Assembly (NCBI RefSeq): GCF_021228295.1
Contig: NZ_JAJQPD010000001.1
Location: 372,001-436,000, forward strand
DNA length: 64,000 bases
Direction: 5' to 3'
Source: Agromyces humatus
GTDB lineage: Bacteria > Actinomycetota > Actinomycetes > Actinomycetales > Microbacteriaceae
Made by a program: the position numbers and the translations under genes. The notes below the pieces were generated by a model. It saw only the letters and a list, made by a program, of their open reading frames with translations, had not been told where the DNA came from and ran no database searches. Shown here piece by piece: positions 8,180-16,295 of the stretch. Position 1 is the stretch's first letter. Every line of letters begins with the position of its first letter.

Positions 8180-9348
8180 GCCGATCGTTCCCTCGCATTC
8201 TGTCGCACGATGTCGGCGGCGACGCGCGCGGTCGCGGCGATCGACGCATGCTCGGTCGTCCACGCGGCGAGCCGTGCAGCATCGCTGCCCCGGTCGCGCC
8301 CGAGTGCCTCGATGAGTGCGGAGGCGACCTCGACCGCGTCGTAGTCGACGGCGTGACCGAGCCGGTCGTCCTCGATGACCGCGACCGCGGCGCCGGGACC
8401 CGCGTAGACGACCGGTGTTCCGCAGGCGAGCGCCGCGTACACCTTCGTCGGAAAGGCGAAGTCGTATCCCTGTCCGGGCTTCAGGCTGACGAGCCCCGCG
8501 CGTGCCGAGCGCAGCCACGTCGCCGCCTCGGCAGGCGGAACCAGGTCGTGGAACTCGATCGACTCGGGCGCGTGCGCCCGCGCCAGCTGCCGGAGCTCCT
8601 CCCAGGCACTGCCCTGGCCGAGGAACACGAGCCGGGCCCCGGGGATCGCAGCGAGCACCGTCGGCCAGGCTCGAACGAACAGGTCGGCGCCCTGCCACTC
8701 CGACGTCGTGCCGGCGTACACCGCGGTCGGCGGCGCATCGACCACCGGACCGTCTGGCGTGAACACCCGGGTGTCGATGCCGTTGCGCACGACGGTCACC
8801 CGCTCATGCCCGGCGAGATTCCGCACGCGTTCGGCCACGCCGTCGGTCACCGCGATCACGTGACGAGCGCCCCGCAACGCCCAGCGCTCGAGCCCGCGCA
8901 CGACACGGACGACGAACCCAGGGGCACCGGTCGACTCCGCGGCATCCGACCAGATGTCGGCCGCGTAGTAGACGTACGGCGTGCGCCGCAGCGCGCACAC
9001 GAGTCGTACGACGAACCCGGTCGTGGGCGGCGGCTCGGTCACGACGACGTCGCTGCGGCGCGCGAAGAGCAGGCGGAAGAAGAGCGGGACGTCGAAGCTC
9101 AGGTACTGCAGGTACCCGCGCACCTGCCCGGTGCGATCGCGCAGCACCGGAGCTCGCCTGACCCACACGTTCGGCAGCTCGTGCACGGCATCGTCGATCC
9201 GTGCGTCGCCAGCACGTGCCGAGGGCTTCGTCGTGAGCACCGTCACCCGATCGCCCCGCGCGGCCAACGCCTCGGCGAGCGCCGAGAGCCGGTATGCGGC
9301 GGCAGCCGGCTCGGGCGCGTAGATGCGGCTGGTGATCACGACTCGCAT
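8176..9348 (-). CDS. Glycosyltransferase, GT4 family (WbuB-like)
   Basis: 390-aa GT-B enzyme. MRVVITSRIYAPEPAAAAYR is the N-terminal signature shared with WbuB/WcaI-type enzymes (transferases of acylamino sugars), and TAVYAGTTSEWQGADLFVRA plus YDFAFPTKVYAALACGTPVV mark the donor domain. The ATG at 9348 is preferred because a GAGG ribosome site lies 10 nt upstream; a GTG at 9369 would add seven residues. It starts 32 nt after the oxidoreductase stop and ends in an ATGA overlap. A GT that recognises an N-acetylated amino sugar would fit the diacetamido-sugar enzymes encoded upstream, but this is inference. Confidence 0.88.
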   Translation of the reverse strand: MRVVITSRIYAPEPAAAAYRLSALAEALAARGDRVTVLTTKPSARAGDARIDDAVHELPNVWVRRAPVLRDRTGQVRGYLQYLSFDVPLFFRLLFARRSDVVVTEPPPTTGFVVRLVCALRRTPYVYYAADIWSDAAESTGAPGFVVRVVRGLERWALRGARHVIAVTDGVAERVRNLAGHERVTVVRNGIDTRVFTPDGPVVDAPPTAVYAGTTSEWQGADLFVRAWPTVLAAIPGARLVFLGQGSAWEELRQLARAHAPESIEFHDLVPPAEAATWLRSARAGLVSLKPGQGYDFAFPTKVYAALACGTPVVYAGPGAAVAVIEDDRLGHAVDYDAVEVASALIEALGRDRGSDAARLAAWTTEHASIAATARVAADIVRQNARERSA

Positions 9349-9379
9349 CGGCGAGGTGCCTCGTTTCACGTACCTGATG

Positions 9380-10366
9380 CTAGAACTCGACGGAGTCGCC
9401 GGTCGTCGCCGAGCGGATGACCCCCTCGACGACCTCGAGCGTGCGCAACCCCTCGTCCATCGTCACCACTTCGAACCGCTCGCCGAGCACCGCGTCGCGG
9501 AACGCCTCGTGTTCGACTCGCAGCGGCTCGCGCTTCGCGAAAGCGAACCGCGTCATGTCGCCCTCGCTCACACCGCGGAACGCCGAGACGGCCTCCCACT
9601 CGGTCGGCACGGTGCCGTTGCGGAAGAAGGTGAGGTCGCCGGTCGAGGTGTCGGCGACGAAGGAGCCGAGCTCGCCCGTGACGATGGTGACGCGCTCCTT
9701 CATGGGGCTCAGCCAGTTCACGATGTGGCTGACGAGCACCCCGTTCTGCAGCCGCCCGGTGGCGAGCACCATGTCTTCATACTCGCGGCCGCTCTTGTGC
9801 AGCGTCTGCGCGGCGATCGACGCGTACTCGCTCTGGGCGACCCACGCGGTGAGGTCGACATCGTGCGACCCCAGGTCTTTCACGACGCCGACATCGGCGA
9901 TGCGCGCCGGGAACGGACCCTGACGGCGAGTGGCGATCTGGTACACCTCGCCCACGTCACCGGCCGCGATACGACGGCGCAGCTCCTGGAGTGCGGGATT
10001 GAATCGCTCGATGTGCCCCACGGCACCCACGAGGCCGCGGGCCTTGAACGCCTCGACCATCTCGCGCCCCTGCTCGACGGTCTGCGCGATGGGCTTCTCG
10101 ACGAGCGTGTGCACACCGGCCTCGGCGAGCTTCATCGCCGCGTCGTAGTGGAAGCGGGTGGGGATCGCGACGACCGCGATGTCGATGCCGGTCGCGATCA
10201 TCGCCTCGACATCGGGAAGGATCGCGAGGTCGCCGGCGACGCCGTGCGGGTCGCCGCCCGGGTCGGCGATGGCCACAAGGTCGACACCCGGGAGCTCGCG
10301 AAGCACTCGGGCATGGTGGCGGCCCATCATGCCGACGCCGAGGAGGCCGGCGCGCAGCTCGGCCAT
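9380..10366 (-). CDS. wlbA: Gfo/Idh/MocA family dehydrogenase, WlbA-like nucleotide-sugar 3-dehydrogenase
   Basis: 328-aa NAD-dependent oxidoreductase. The N-terminal Rossmann motif is GLLGVGMMGRHHARVL (residues 7-22), the catalytic EKP motif lies at 90-92 (K91), and the VKDLGSHDVDL block holds the usual Asp/His pair. Family members WlbA/WbpB oxidise C3 of UDP-GlcNAc-uronate in the pathway to 2,3-diacetamido-uronic acids. The direct neighbours (DegT aminotransferase and WlbB-like acetyltransferase) are the next two enzymes of that pathway, which makes this role likely. The ATG shares one base with the upstream stop (TGATG). The gene symbol is assigned by family and context, not by direct proof. 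Confidence 0.85.
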   Translation of the reverse strand: MAELRAGLLGVGMMGRHHARVLRELPGVDLVAIADPGGDPHGVAGDLAILPDVEAMIATGIDIAVVAIPTRFHYDAAMKLAEAGVHTLVEKPIAQTVEQGREMVEAFKARGLVGAVGHIERFNPALQELRRRIAAGDVGEVYQIATRRQGPFPARIADVGVVKDLGSHDVDLTAWVAQSEYASIAAQTLHKSGREYEDMVLATGRLQNGVLVSHIVNWLSPMKERVTIVTGELGSFVADTSTGDLTFFRNGTVPTEWEAVSAFRGVSEGDMTRFAFAKREPLRVEHEAFRDAVLGERFEVVTMDEGLRTLEVVEGVIRSATTGDSVEF

Positions 10367-11466
10367 CAGGCGCCCGCTCCGGCGAGGGCGTTCACGCCTT
10401 CGACGATGCGTTCGAGGTCGCGTCGGCTCAGCGACGGATGCACCGGCAGGGAGACGACCTCGGCCGCGGCACGCTCGGTCTGCTCGAGGTGAAGCCCCGG
10501 TGCGAAGTGCTCGAGCGACGCGAGCCGGTGGTTGGGGACGGGATAGTAGACACCGCTGCCGACGCCGTACTGCTGCTTGAGGGCGGCGACGAACCCGTCG
10601 CGGTCTTCGGGAACCCGGATCGTGTACTGGTGGTAGACGTGCACGGCGCCGTCGGCCACCGGCGGCACCGTCACGCCGCGCAGCTCGCGGTCGAGGGTCG
10701 CAGCGTTCGCCCGCCGCGCCGCGGTCCATGCGCCGACCTTCGTCAGCTGCACACGGCCGATCGCCGCGTGGATGTCGGTCATGCGGGCGTTGAACCCGAC
10801 GACCTCGTTCTGGTACTGCGCCTCCATGCCCTGGTTGCGCAGCAGCTTGACCGCGCGCACGAGCTCTGCCGAATCGCAGCTCACCATGCCGCCCTCACCG
10901 CTGGTCATGTTCTTGGTCGGGTAGAGGCTGAACATCGCGAACCGACCGAACGTGCCGACGTTGCGGCCGTGCAGCGAGGCCCCGTGCGCCTGCGCGGCGT
11001 CTTCGAACAGGGCCAGGCCGCGCCGCTCGGCGAGTTCACCGAGTTCGGTCATGCGGGCCGGGTGGCCGTACAGGTGCACGGGCATGATCGCCGCCGTGCG
11101 CTCGGTGATCGCCGCTTCGACGGCCGCGGGGTCGAGGCTGAACTGCTCGGGCTCGATGTCGGCGAACACGGGGGTGGCCCCAGTGAGCGCGACCGAGTTC
11201 GCCGTCGCCGCGAACGTGAACGACGGCACGATGACCTCGTCGCCCGGGCCGATGCCGGCCGCCAGCAGGCCGAGGTGCAGGCCCGAGGTGCCCGAGTTCA
11301 CGGCCACCGAGGCACGACCCTGCACGAGCACGTCGGCGAACTCCTGCTCGAACGCCGCGACCTCGGGTCCCTGCGCGACCATGCCGGAGCGCAGCACGCG
11401 ATCGACTGCCTCCCGCTCGTCATCGCCGATGATCGGCTTCGCGGGGGGAATGAACGCGTCAGTCAT
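10366..11466 (-). CDS. wlbC: DegT/DnrJ/EryC1/StrS sugar aminotransferase, WlbC/WbpE-like
   Basis: 366-aa PLP-dependent aminotransferase. The PLP lysine is K185 in SLYPTKNMTSGEGG, the cofactor aspartate is in FEDAAQAHG (about 154-162), and NSGTSGLHL (57-65) is the phosphate-binding turn. Length is normal for the family. The predicted reaction is transamination of the 3-keto sugar made by the adjacent WlbA-like dehydrogenase, to give a UDP-2-acetamido-3-amino-2,3-dideoxy-uronate. The start at 11466 overlaps the end of the acetyltransferase by 8 nt. Other sugar aminotransferases of this family act at C4, so the C3 assignment rests on context. Confidence 0.88.
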   Translation of the reverse strand: MTDAFIPPAKPIIGDDEREAVDRVLRSGMVAQGPEVAAFEQEFADVLVQGRASVAVNSGTSGLHLGLLAAGIGPGDEVIVPSFTFAATANSVALTGATPVFADIEPEQFSLDPAAVEAAITERTAAIMPVHLYGHPARMTELGELAERRGLALFEDAAQAHGASLHGRNVGTFGRFAMFSLYPTKNMTSGEGGMVSCDSAELVRAVKLLRNQGMEAQYQNEVVGFNARMTDIHAAIGRVQLTKVGAWTAARRANAATLDRELRGVTVPPVADGAVHVYHQYTIRVPEDRDGFVAALKQQYGVGSGVYYPVPNHRLASLEHFAPGLHLEQTERAAAEVVSLPVHPSLSRRDLERIVEGVNALAGAGA

Positions 11467-12070
11467 TCGTTGTTACCTCTCTCAGGGCTCCGTCGGCCTC
11501 TGCGTATCTCGTGGACGTCACGGGGCACCGCCATTCGTCGCCATCGCGCTCGAGCGGTTGACCGGCCCGTCCGACCCAGCCGATGCGCCGGGCGGGGACG
11601 CCCACCATGAGGGCGTGGTCGGGCACGTCTTTCGTGACCACGGCACCTGCCGCGATCGTGGCCCACGCACCGATGGTAACCGGCGCGACGCATACCGCGC
11701 GCGCGCCGATCGACGCCCCCTCGCGAATCGTGACTCCGACGGCCTCCCAGTCGTGGGCGCTCTTGAGCGTGCCGTCGGGATTCACCGCACGCGGGTAGGT
11801 GTCGTTGGTGAGCACGACGGCCGGGCCGATGAACACCCCGTCGCCGAGCACGGCGGGCTCGTAGACGAGTGCGTAGTTCTGCACCTTGCAGTTGTCACCG
11901 AGCCGCACTCCGGTGCCGATGTAGGCTCCCCGGCCGATGACGCAGTTCTCGCCGAGCACCGCCGATTCGCGCACCTGTGCGAGGTGCCAGACGGAGCTGC
12001 CGTCGCCGATCGTCGCCTCAGCGGAGACATCGGCGGACTCGGCGACGCGAATGCGCGAAGTGGGTGACAA
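11459..12070 (-). CDS. wlbB: Left-handed beta-helix N-acetyltransferase, WlbB/WbpD-like
   Basis: 203-aa acetyl-CoA-dependent sugar acetyltransferase. Hexapeptide repeats run through most of the chain (for example VLGENCVIGRGAYIGTGV and CVAPVTIGAWATIAAGAV), followed by the GWVGRAGQPL and CPVTSTRY tail typical of WlbB. The predicted role is acetylation of the 3-amino group of UDP-2-acetamido-3-amino-uronate. The start is TTG at 12070: no ATG/GTG fits the alignment, and an AGGAG ribosome site (12078-12082) lies 7 nt upstream. First gene of the leftward polysaccharide operon; the divergent GT2 starts 72 nt away on the other strand. Confidence 0.88.
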   Translation of the reverse strand: MSPTSRIRVAESADVSAEATIGDGSSVWHLAQVRESAVLGENCVIGRGAYIGTGVRLGDNCKVQNYALVYEPAVLGDGVFIGPAVVLTNDTYPRAVNPDGTLKSAHDWEAVGVTIREGASIGARAVCVAPVTIGAWATIAAGAVVTKDVPDHALMVGVPARRIGWVGRAGQPLERDGDEWRCPVTSTRYAEADGALREVTTND

Positions 12071-12113
12071 GCGGGGACTCCTATGCCTGAACGGCGGTCG
12101 CGGGTGCGCGCCC

Positions 12114-12123
12114 AGCCTATCCT
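12114..12123. promoter_or_regulatory. Overlapping divergent -10 boxes
   Basis: TATCCT (12118-12123, plus strand, facing the GT2 at 12143) and TAGGCT (12119-12114, minus strand, facing wlbB) share bases. Each lies at a sensible distance from its gene. Neither has a good -35 hexamer. If both work, polymerase at one should exclude the other. Confidence 0.35.
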
Positions 12124-12142
12124 GTTCTGCAAGAATGGCCTG

Positions 12143-12844
12143 ATGGACAGTTCCGCCCAGGTCGACCCGCGGCGCCACTCACGCGACACCTGGATCGTGA
12201 TCCCGCTGTACAACGAAGAATCCGTCATCGGTCGCGTCGTCGCAGAGCTCCGCGAGCATTTCGACCACATCGTGTGCATCGACGACGGCAGCACCGACGG
12301 CTCGATCGCCGCGGCAGAGGCGGCCGGAGCACGCGTGCTGCGGCATCCCGTCAATCTCGGCCAGGGCGCCGCCCTGCAGACCGGTTTCGAGTACGTGCGC
12401 ACGCAACCCGACGCCCGCTACATCGTCACGTTCGATGCCGACGGCCAGCACCGCATCGAAGACGCGATGCTCATGCTCGACCTCGCCGAGCGCGACGACG
12501 TGGCCATCGTCTTCGGCTCGCGATTCCTCGACGACCGCACGAACCCGGGCTGGGTCAAGCGAGTCGTGCTGAAGACGGCCGTATGGGTCACCAACCGCAC
12601 CACCGGCCTCGAACTCACCGACGCGCACAACGGGCTCCGCGTGATCAGAACCGATGCGGCGTCGCGCATCACCCTCGAACAGGACCGCATGGCGCACGCC
12701 ACCGAGATCGTGCTCAAGCTCGGCCGCACCGGTCTGCCGTGGCGCGAGTTCCCGGTCGAGCTCCTGTACACCGACTACTCGAAATCGAAGGGCCAGTCCG
12801 TGCTGAACTCGGTCAACATCCTCGTCGACCTGCTGGTGAAGTGA
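12143..12844 (+). CDS. Glycosyltransferase family 2, dolichol/polyprenyl-phosphate sugar synthase-like
   Basis: 233-aa GT2 of the DPM1/undecaprenyl-phosphate sugar transferase type: TWIVIPLYNEESVIGRVVAE at the N-terminus, VCIDDGSTDGS, and the metal motif TFDADGQH. No C-terminal membrane helices are fused. The next gene (DUF2304, 3 nt downstream) supplies a membrane partner, a pairing common in bacteria. Likely product: a polyprenyl-phosphate-linked sugar used as donor by an extracytoplasmic glycosyltransferase, possibly the DUF6541 protein next door. The ATG at 12143 is chosen because the conserved fold begins 18 residues later; an in-frame upstream ATG at 12083 would run back through the shared promoter. 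Confidence 0.88.
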   Translation: MDSSAQVDPRRHSRDTWIVIPLYNEESVIGRVVAELREHFDHIVCIDDGSTDGSIAAAEAAGARVLRHPVNLGQGAALQTGFEYVRTQPDARYIVTFDADGQHRIEDAMLMLDLAERDDVAIVFGSRFLDDRTNPGWVKRVVLKTAVWVTNRTTGLELTDAHNGLRVIRTDAASRITLEQDRMAHATEIVLKLGRTGLPWREFPVELLYTDYSKSKGQSVLNSVNILVDLLVK

Positions 12845-12847
12845 CCC

Positions 12848-13279
12848 ATGTGGATCCAGATCCTCCTCGTCGTGGCCGTCATCGTGATCGGCCTGTTCCT
12901 CGCCCGCCCCGCGGGCGGCGACAGCCACCTCGCGATCCGGCGACTGTTCATGTTCGCGTTCGTCCTCGTCGCGATCGTGTCGATCCTGTTCCCCCAGTGG
13001 CTGAGTTACATCGCCAACCTCATCGGGGTGGGCCGTGGAGCCGACCTGTTGCTGTACGCGCTCGTGCTCGCGTTCCTCATCTCGGTCGCGACGACCTACC
13101 GGCGCAACGTGCAGCTCAACCGCCGCATCACCCACCTCGCACGTGAGATCACCCTCGCCCGCGCCCAGGCCGAAGACGCGCTGCGCCGCGCCGCCGCGGT
13201 CGACACGGCGACGCGTGGCGACCGCCCCCCGGTCGTCGACGCGCCGCGTCGTGACGACGCCGCCGACCAGGTCGGCTGA
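12848..13279 (+). CDS. DUF2304 family membrane protein
   Basis: 143-aa protein with hydrophobic segments at about residues 2-20, 36-53 and 63-82, then a basic helical stretch with a likely coiled coil (NVQLNRRITHLAREITLARA) and a polar tail. DUF2304 proteins are repeatedly encoded next to DPM1-like GT2 enzymes and are thought to tether them to the membrane; the 3-nt spacing here fits that. It is convergent with the DUF6541 gene, leaving only 18 nt between the stops. Confidence 0.8.
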   Translation: MWIQILLVVAVIVIGLFLARPAGGDSHLAIRRLFMFAFVLVAIVSILFPQWLSYIANLIGVGRGADLLLYALVLAFLISVATTYRRNVQLNRRITHLAREITLARAQAEDALRRAAAVDTATRGDRPPVVDAPRRDDAADQVG

Positions 13280-13290
13280 GCCCGAACCGC

Positions 13291-13304
13291 CGACTGATCA
13301 GTCG
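13291..13304. repeat. Perfect 14-bp palindrome between convergent genes
   Basis: CGACTGATCAGTCG spans the stop of the leftward DUF6541 gene. As RNA it would give only a 5-bp stem with a GATC loop and no U-tract, so it is at best a weak terminator. Confidence 0.4.
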
Positions 13305-15256
13305 CAGGCCGTGATCCGGTAGAGCACGGCATCGCCCTCACGGTCGACCGCTTCGGCGACGCCGGCCTCCTCGAGGTCCTTCAGGCCCACGAACGGCGTC
13401 GACCCGTCGATCCGGACCCCGGTCTCGCCGGAGTCGCGGAAGTAGGTGCCGAAGTCGAGCACGTGGGTCACACCCGCCTCGCGCACCGCCTCGCACACCG
13501 CGGGGTCGTCGAGTGCCTCGTTCAGCTTCTCGTTGATGAGCGGAGCCTGCGGGAACACGTACGAGTTGAAGTGCGGGTTGAGCATGTGGCGGCCCGTCAG
13601 GGCATACGCGAACGCCGCGCCCGTCCACGGATTGCCGGCGATCACCGCGTCTTCGGCGACATGCTCGGGAATCCGCTCGATGAGCGCCCGCTCGCTGCCG
13701 GACAGGATCGGAGCGTCCTCGGCGTCGGTGTACGCGCGGGCGGTCAACGCGAGCTGACCCCAGACGGCAGCGCTCTGCGTGCCGACGACGAGAAGCGCGA
13801 GCAGGCCGGCCGCGACCACGGTCGCCCGGGCGGTCGCCGGTTGCACGCCGATCCTCGGCAGCACGAAGCGCTGCACCGCCCGCCAGAGCGCGAGCGCACC
13901 GAAGACGGCCATCGGCACGGCGACGATGATGAGCAGCGCCGCGAGTCGAGGCGGGTCGCGATAGAAGATGCCGGTGACGAGCGCTCGAAGCCGCCACGAC
14001 GGCCCGCCCGCCGCGACGACGAACAGCAGCACGGCCATGGCCCAGCCGGCGACGAACCACAGCTTGTCCCGACGGCGGATCAGGTCGACGACGCCGACGA
14101 TCGTGAGCACGCCGGCGACGATCGCGATGACCCGGCCGTCGAAGCCGTACGTCACTGCCTCGAACAGGGCGATGAACGCGTTCGTGTACGCGGGCCATGG
14201 CGTGTTCTCGCCGATGCGGCCGAACCAGACCCACGCGGCGGCGAACACGATGAGGGCCAGCGCGAGCACGAGCCATCCGGCCGCTCGCCGCCAACCCGAC
14301 TGCGTGCGCACGGCGCCCACGATCCTGAACACCGCGAGCGGCAGCGTGATCGCCGCCCAGCCGAAGGCGGCGGCCGGCTGCGCGAACGCGATGGCGACGA
14401 GGGCGATCACGAGGAGCACCGAACGGAAGATGAGCCCGCGGCGGTGCCAGACGCGCTCCTGGCCGAGCGAGAATCCCAGCGCGAGGGCGATCGGCAGCAG
14501 TGCCAGCCCGAGGAAGTAGGGGTAGAGCACGCCGAACGTGAGCATCCACAGCGGGAACGCCGGGAAGGCGGCGCTCAATACCCCGACCGCGGCGATGGCC
14601 GCGCGGCTCTTCGGCAGCAGCGACCGCATGAGCAGCATGCAGCCGGCCGGCCAGACGAGCGCGGCGACCGCGAGGTTCACCGCATTGACGGCGGCCGGGA
14701 TCGCGACGTCGGCCGATGCGGCGACGAGCGAGGTCACGCCGTGCCATCCGGCCGGGTAGAACGCGGTCTGCCCTGCCGGGAGCACGAGCCCCTGGATGTC
14801 GAACGACGAGGCGCTTCCGGTCTCGACGATGTACCTGATGCCGTTGAGGTGGAAGAACGCGTCGAAGGTCTGCGAGATGCTGTCGGGGCGCTGGAATCCG
14901 ATGACCAGCTGCACGCCGATGATGAGCGCGGCGACCGTGAGCGACCCGATGGTCCACCAGGTGAAGAGCGGTTCGGGTGCGGGGCCCTTGGCTGCCCGAC
15001 GCCGCACGAGCTGCCGTGCGGTCCCCGCCACGATCGCCACCGCCCCGGCGGCCGCGGAGACGGTGAGCAGCGACCAGTCGATGCCCAGCCGGCCGAAGAC
15101 GATCGCCGCGATCGACACGAACGCCACGGTGATGGCCGGCGCCGTCGCCCACAACGTGAACCTGCGCGCACCGATCGCGAGGCCGAGCGCGAGGCCGGGC
15201 ACGTAGAGCACCGCGACCGCGAGCAGGAGGACCGGCGCGAACTCCAGCCAGGTCAT
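13298..15256 (-). CDS. Large multi-pass membrane protein, DUF6541 family
   Basis: 652-aa integral membrane protein with roughly 12-14 hydrophobic segments and a soluble C-terminal region of about 130 residues. Near residue 155 it has TFDAFFHLNGIRYIVETG, a loop reminiscent of the acidic first extracytoplasmic loop of GT-C enzymes. DUF6541 proteins are common in actinobacterial glycan loci and are suspected GT-C-type glycosyltransferases using polyprenyl-phosphate sugars. The ATG at 15256 overlaps the galE stop (ATGA), so the two are coupled. Function is inferred from topology and neighbours. Confidence 0.75.
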   Translation of the reverse strand: MTWLEFAPVLLLAVAVLYVPGLALGLAIGARRFTLWATAPAITVAFVSIAAIVFGRLGIDWSLLTVSAAAGAVAIVAGTARQLVRRRAAKGPAPEPLFTWWTIGSLTVAALIIGVQLVIGFQRPDSISQTFDAFFHLNGIRYIVETGSASSFDIQGLVLPAGQTAFYPAGWHGVTSLVAASADVAIPAAVNAVNLAVAALVWPAGCMLLMRSLLPKSRAAIAAVGVLSAAFPAFPLWMLTFGVLYPYFLGLALLPIALALGFSLGQERVWHRRGLIFRSVLLVIALVAIAFAQPAAAFGWAAITLPLAVFRIVGAVRTQSGWRRAAGWLVLALALIVFAAAWVWFGRIGENTPWPAYTNAFIALFEAVTYGFDGRVIAIVAGVLTIVGVVDLIRRRDKLWFVAGWAMAVLLFVVAAGGPSWRLRALVTGIFYRDPPRLAALLIIVAVPMAVFGALALWRAVQRFVLPRIGVQPATARATVVAAGLLALLVVGTQSAAVWGQLALTARAYTDAEDAPILSGSERALIERIPEHVAEDAVIAGNPWTGAAFAYALTGRHMLNPHFNSYVFPQAPLINEKLNEALDDPAVCEAVREAGVTHVLDFGTYFRDSGETGVRIDGSTPFVGLKDLEEAGVAEAVDREGDAVLYRITACD

Positions 15257-16248
15257 GCCGGCGTCCGCGAACGCCACTCGTGCGCGCGCCAGGCGGAGAC
15301 GACCATCTCGTCGAGGGTGCGGGACGACCGCCAACCGAGGTCCGCGGCGATGCGACTGGCATCGGCGACGACCGAGGGCGGGTCCCCGGGCCGTGGCGGG
15401 TCGACGATCGGGTCGAATGCTTCGCCCGAGGCGCCCGCGAGGCTCGCCAGCACCTCGCGCACGCTCGCGCCCTGCCCCGTGCCCACGTTGTAGACCGTGG
15501 CGTCTGCGGGGCCGCCGGCCGCGCCGAGGGCGTCGAGCGCGTCGAGCGATGCGAGGTGCGCCTCGGCGAGGTCCATCACGTGGACGTAGTCACGGACCCC
15601 GGTGCCGTCGGGGGTGTCGAACGAGTCGCCGAAGACGACCGGGGCGAGCCCGCGCACGGTGCGGTCGATCGCGATCGTCACGAGGTTCTGCACGTTCGGG
15701 TCGCCGAGGTCGTCCCATCCGGCGCCGGCGACGTTGAAGTAGCGAAGGGTGACCGATCGCAGTCCGTGGGCCGGGGCCGCGTCGCGCACGAGCCACTCGC
15801 CCACCAGCTTGGTCTCGCCGTAGGGGTTGATCGGCTCGGTCGCCGCGTCTTCGGTGACGGGTGCGCCGCTCGGGATGCCGTACACCGCGGCCGACGACGA
15901 GTACACGAGTCGCGTCACGCCCGCGAGCGCGCACGCCTCGACGACGTTCGCGAGCGAGCCGATGTTGTCGCGGAAGTACATGGCGGGGTGCGCGACGGAC
16001 TCCCCGACCTGCTTGCGGGCCGCAAGGTGGATGATGCTCTCGACCGAGTACCGCTCGATGGTCGCTCGCAGCCGGTCGACCGCGTCGGCTGCCGCGAGGT
16101 CGAACGTGACGAGCGGGGTGTCGCCCAGTCGGGCGGGGTCACCGCTCGACAGGTCGTCGACGACCACCACGTCGTCGCCCCGTTCGCGGAGCAGCCTGAC
16201 GATATGCGCGCCGATGTAGCCGGCTCCGCCGGTGATGAGGACAGACAC
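15253..16248 (-). CDS. galE: UDP-glucose 4-epimerase
   Basis: 331-aa extended SDR epimerase. The NAD-binding motif is VLITGGAGYIGAHIVRL, the catalytic triad includes SSSAAVYG and the YxxxK motif YGETK, and RYFNVAGAGWDDLGD is characteristic of GalE. It interconverts UDP-glucose and UDP-galactose for polysaccharide synthesis. GTG at 16248 is preferred because a TATGCT box lies exactly 7 nt upstream (leaderless pattern) and MSVLITGG is the usual GalE start; ATG at 16260 would add four residues. Coupled to the DUF6541 gene by ATGA. Nearby GlfT1-like transferases suggest galactose or galactofuranose in the glycan. Confidence 0.92.
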   Translation of the reverse strand: MSVLITGGAGYIGAHIVRLLRERGDDVVVVDDLSSGDPARLGDTPLVTFDLAAADAVDRLRATIERYSVESIIHLAARKQVGESVAHPAMYFRDNIGSLANVVEACALAGVTRLVYSSSAAVYGIPSGAPVTEDAATEPINPYGETKLVGEWLVRDAAPAHGLRSVTLRYFNVAGAGWDDLGDPNVQNLVTIAIDRTVRGLAPVVFGDSFDTPDGTGVRDYVHVMDLAEAHLASLDALDALGAAGGPADATVYNVGTGQGASVREVLASLAGASGEAFDPIVDPPRPGDPPSVVADASRIAADLGWRSSRTLDEMVVSAWRAHEWRSRTPA

Positions 16249-16255
16249 GTCGCAC

Positions 16256-16261
16256 AGCATA
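16256..16261 (-). promoter_or_regulatory. -10 box TATGCT for galE, leaderless arrangement
   Basis: TATGCT on the minus strand sits 7 nt before the GTG at 16248, so transcription should start at or next to the start codon. No -35 consensus is evident. Confidence 0.5.
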
Positions 16262-16295
16262 CCCGGGCAGGTCGGAGGCTTCGCTGTGCGCCCGG

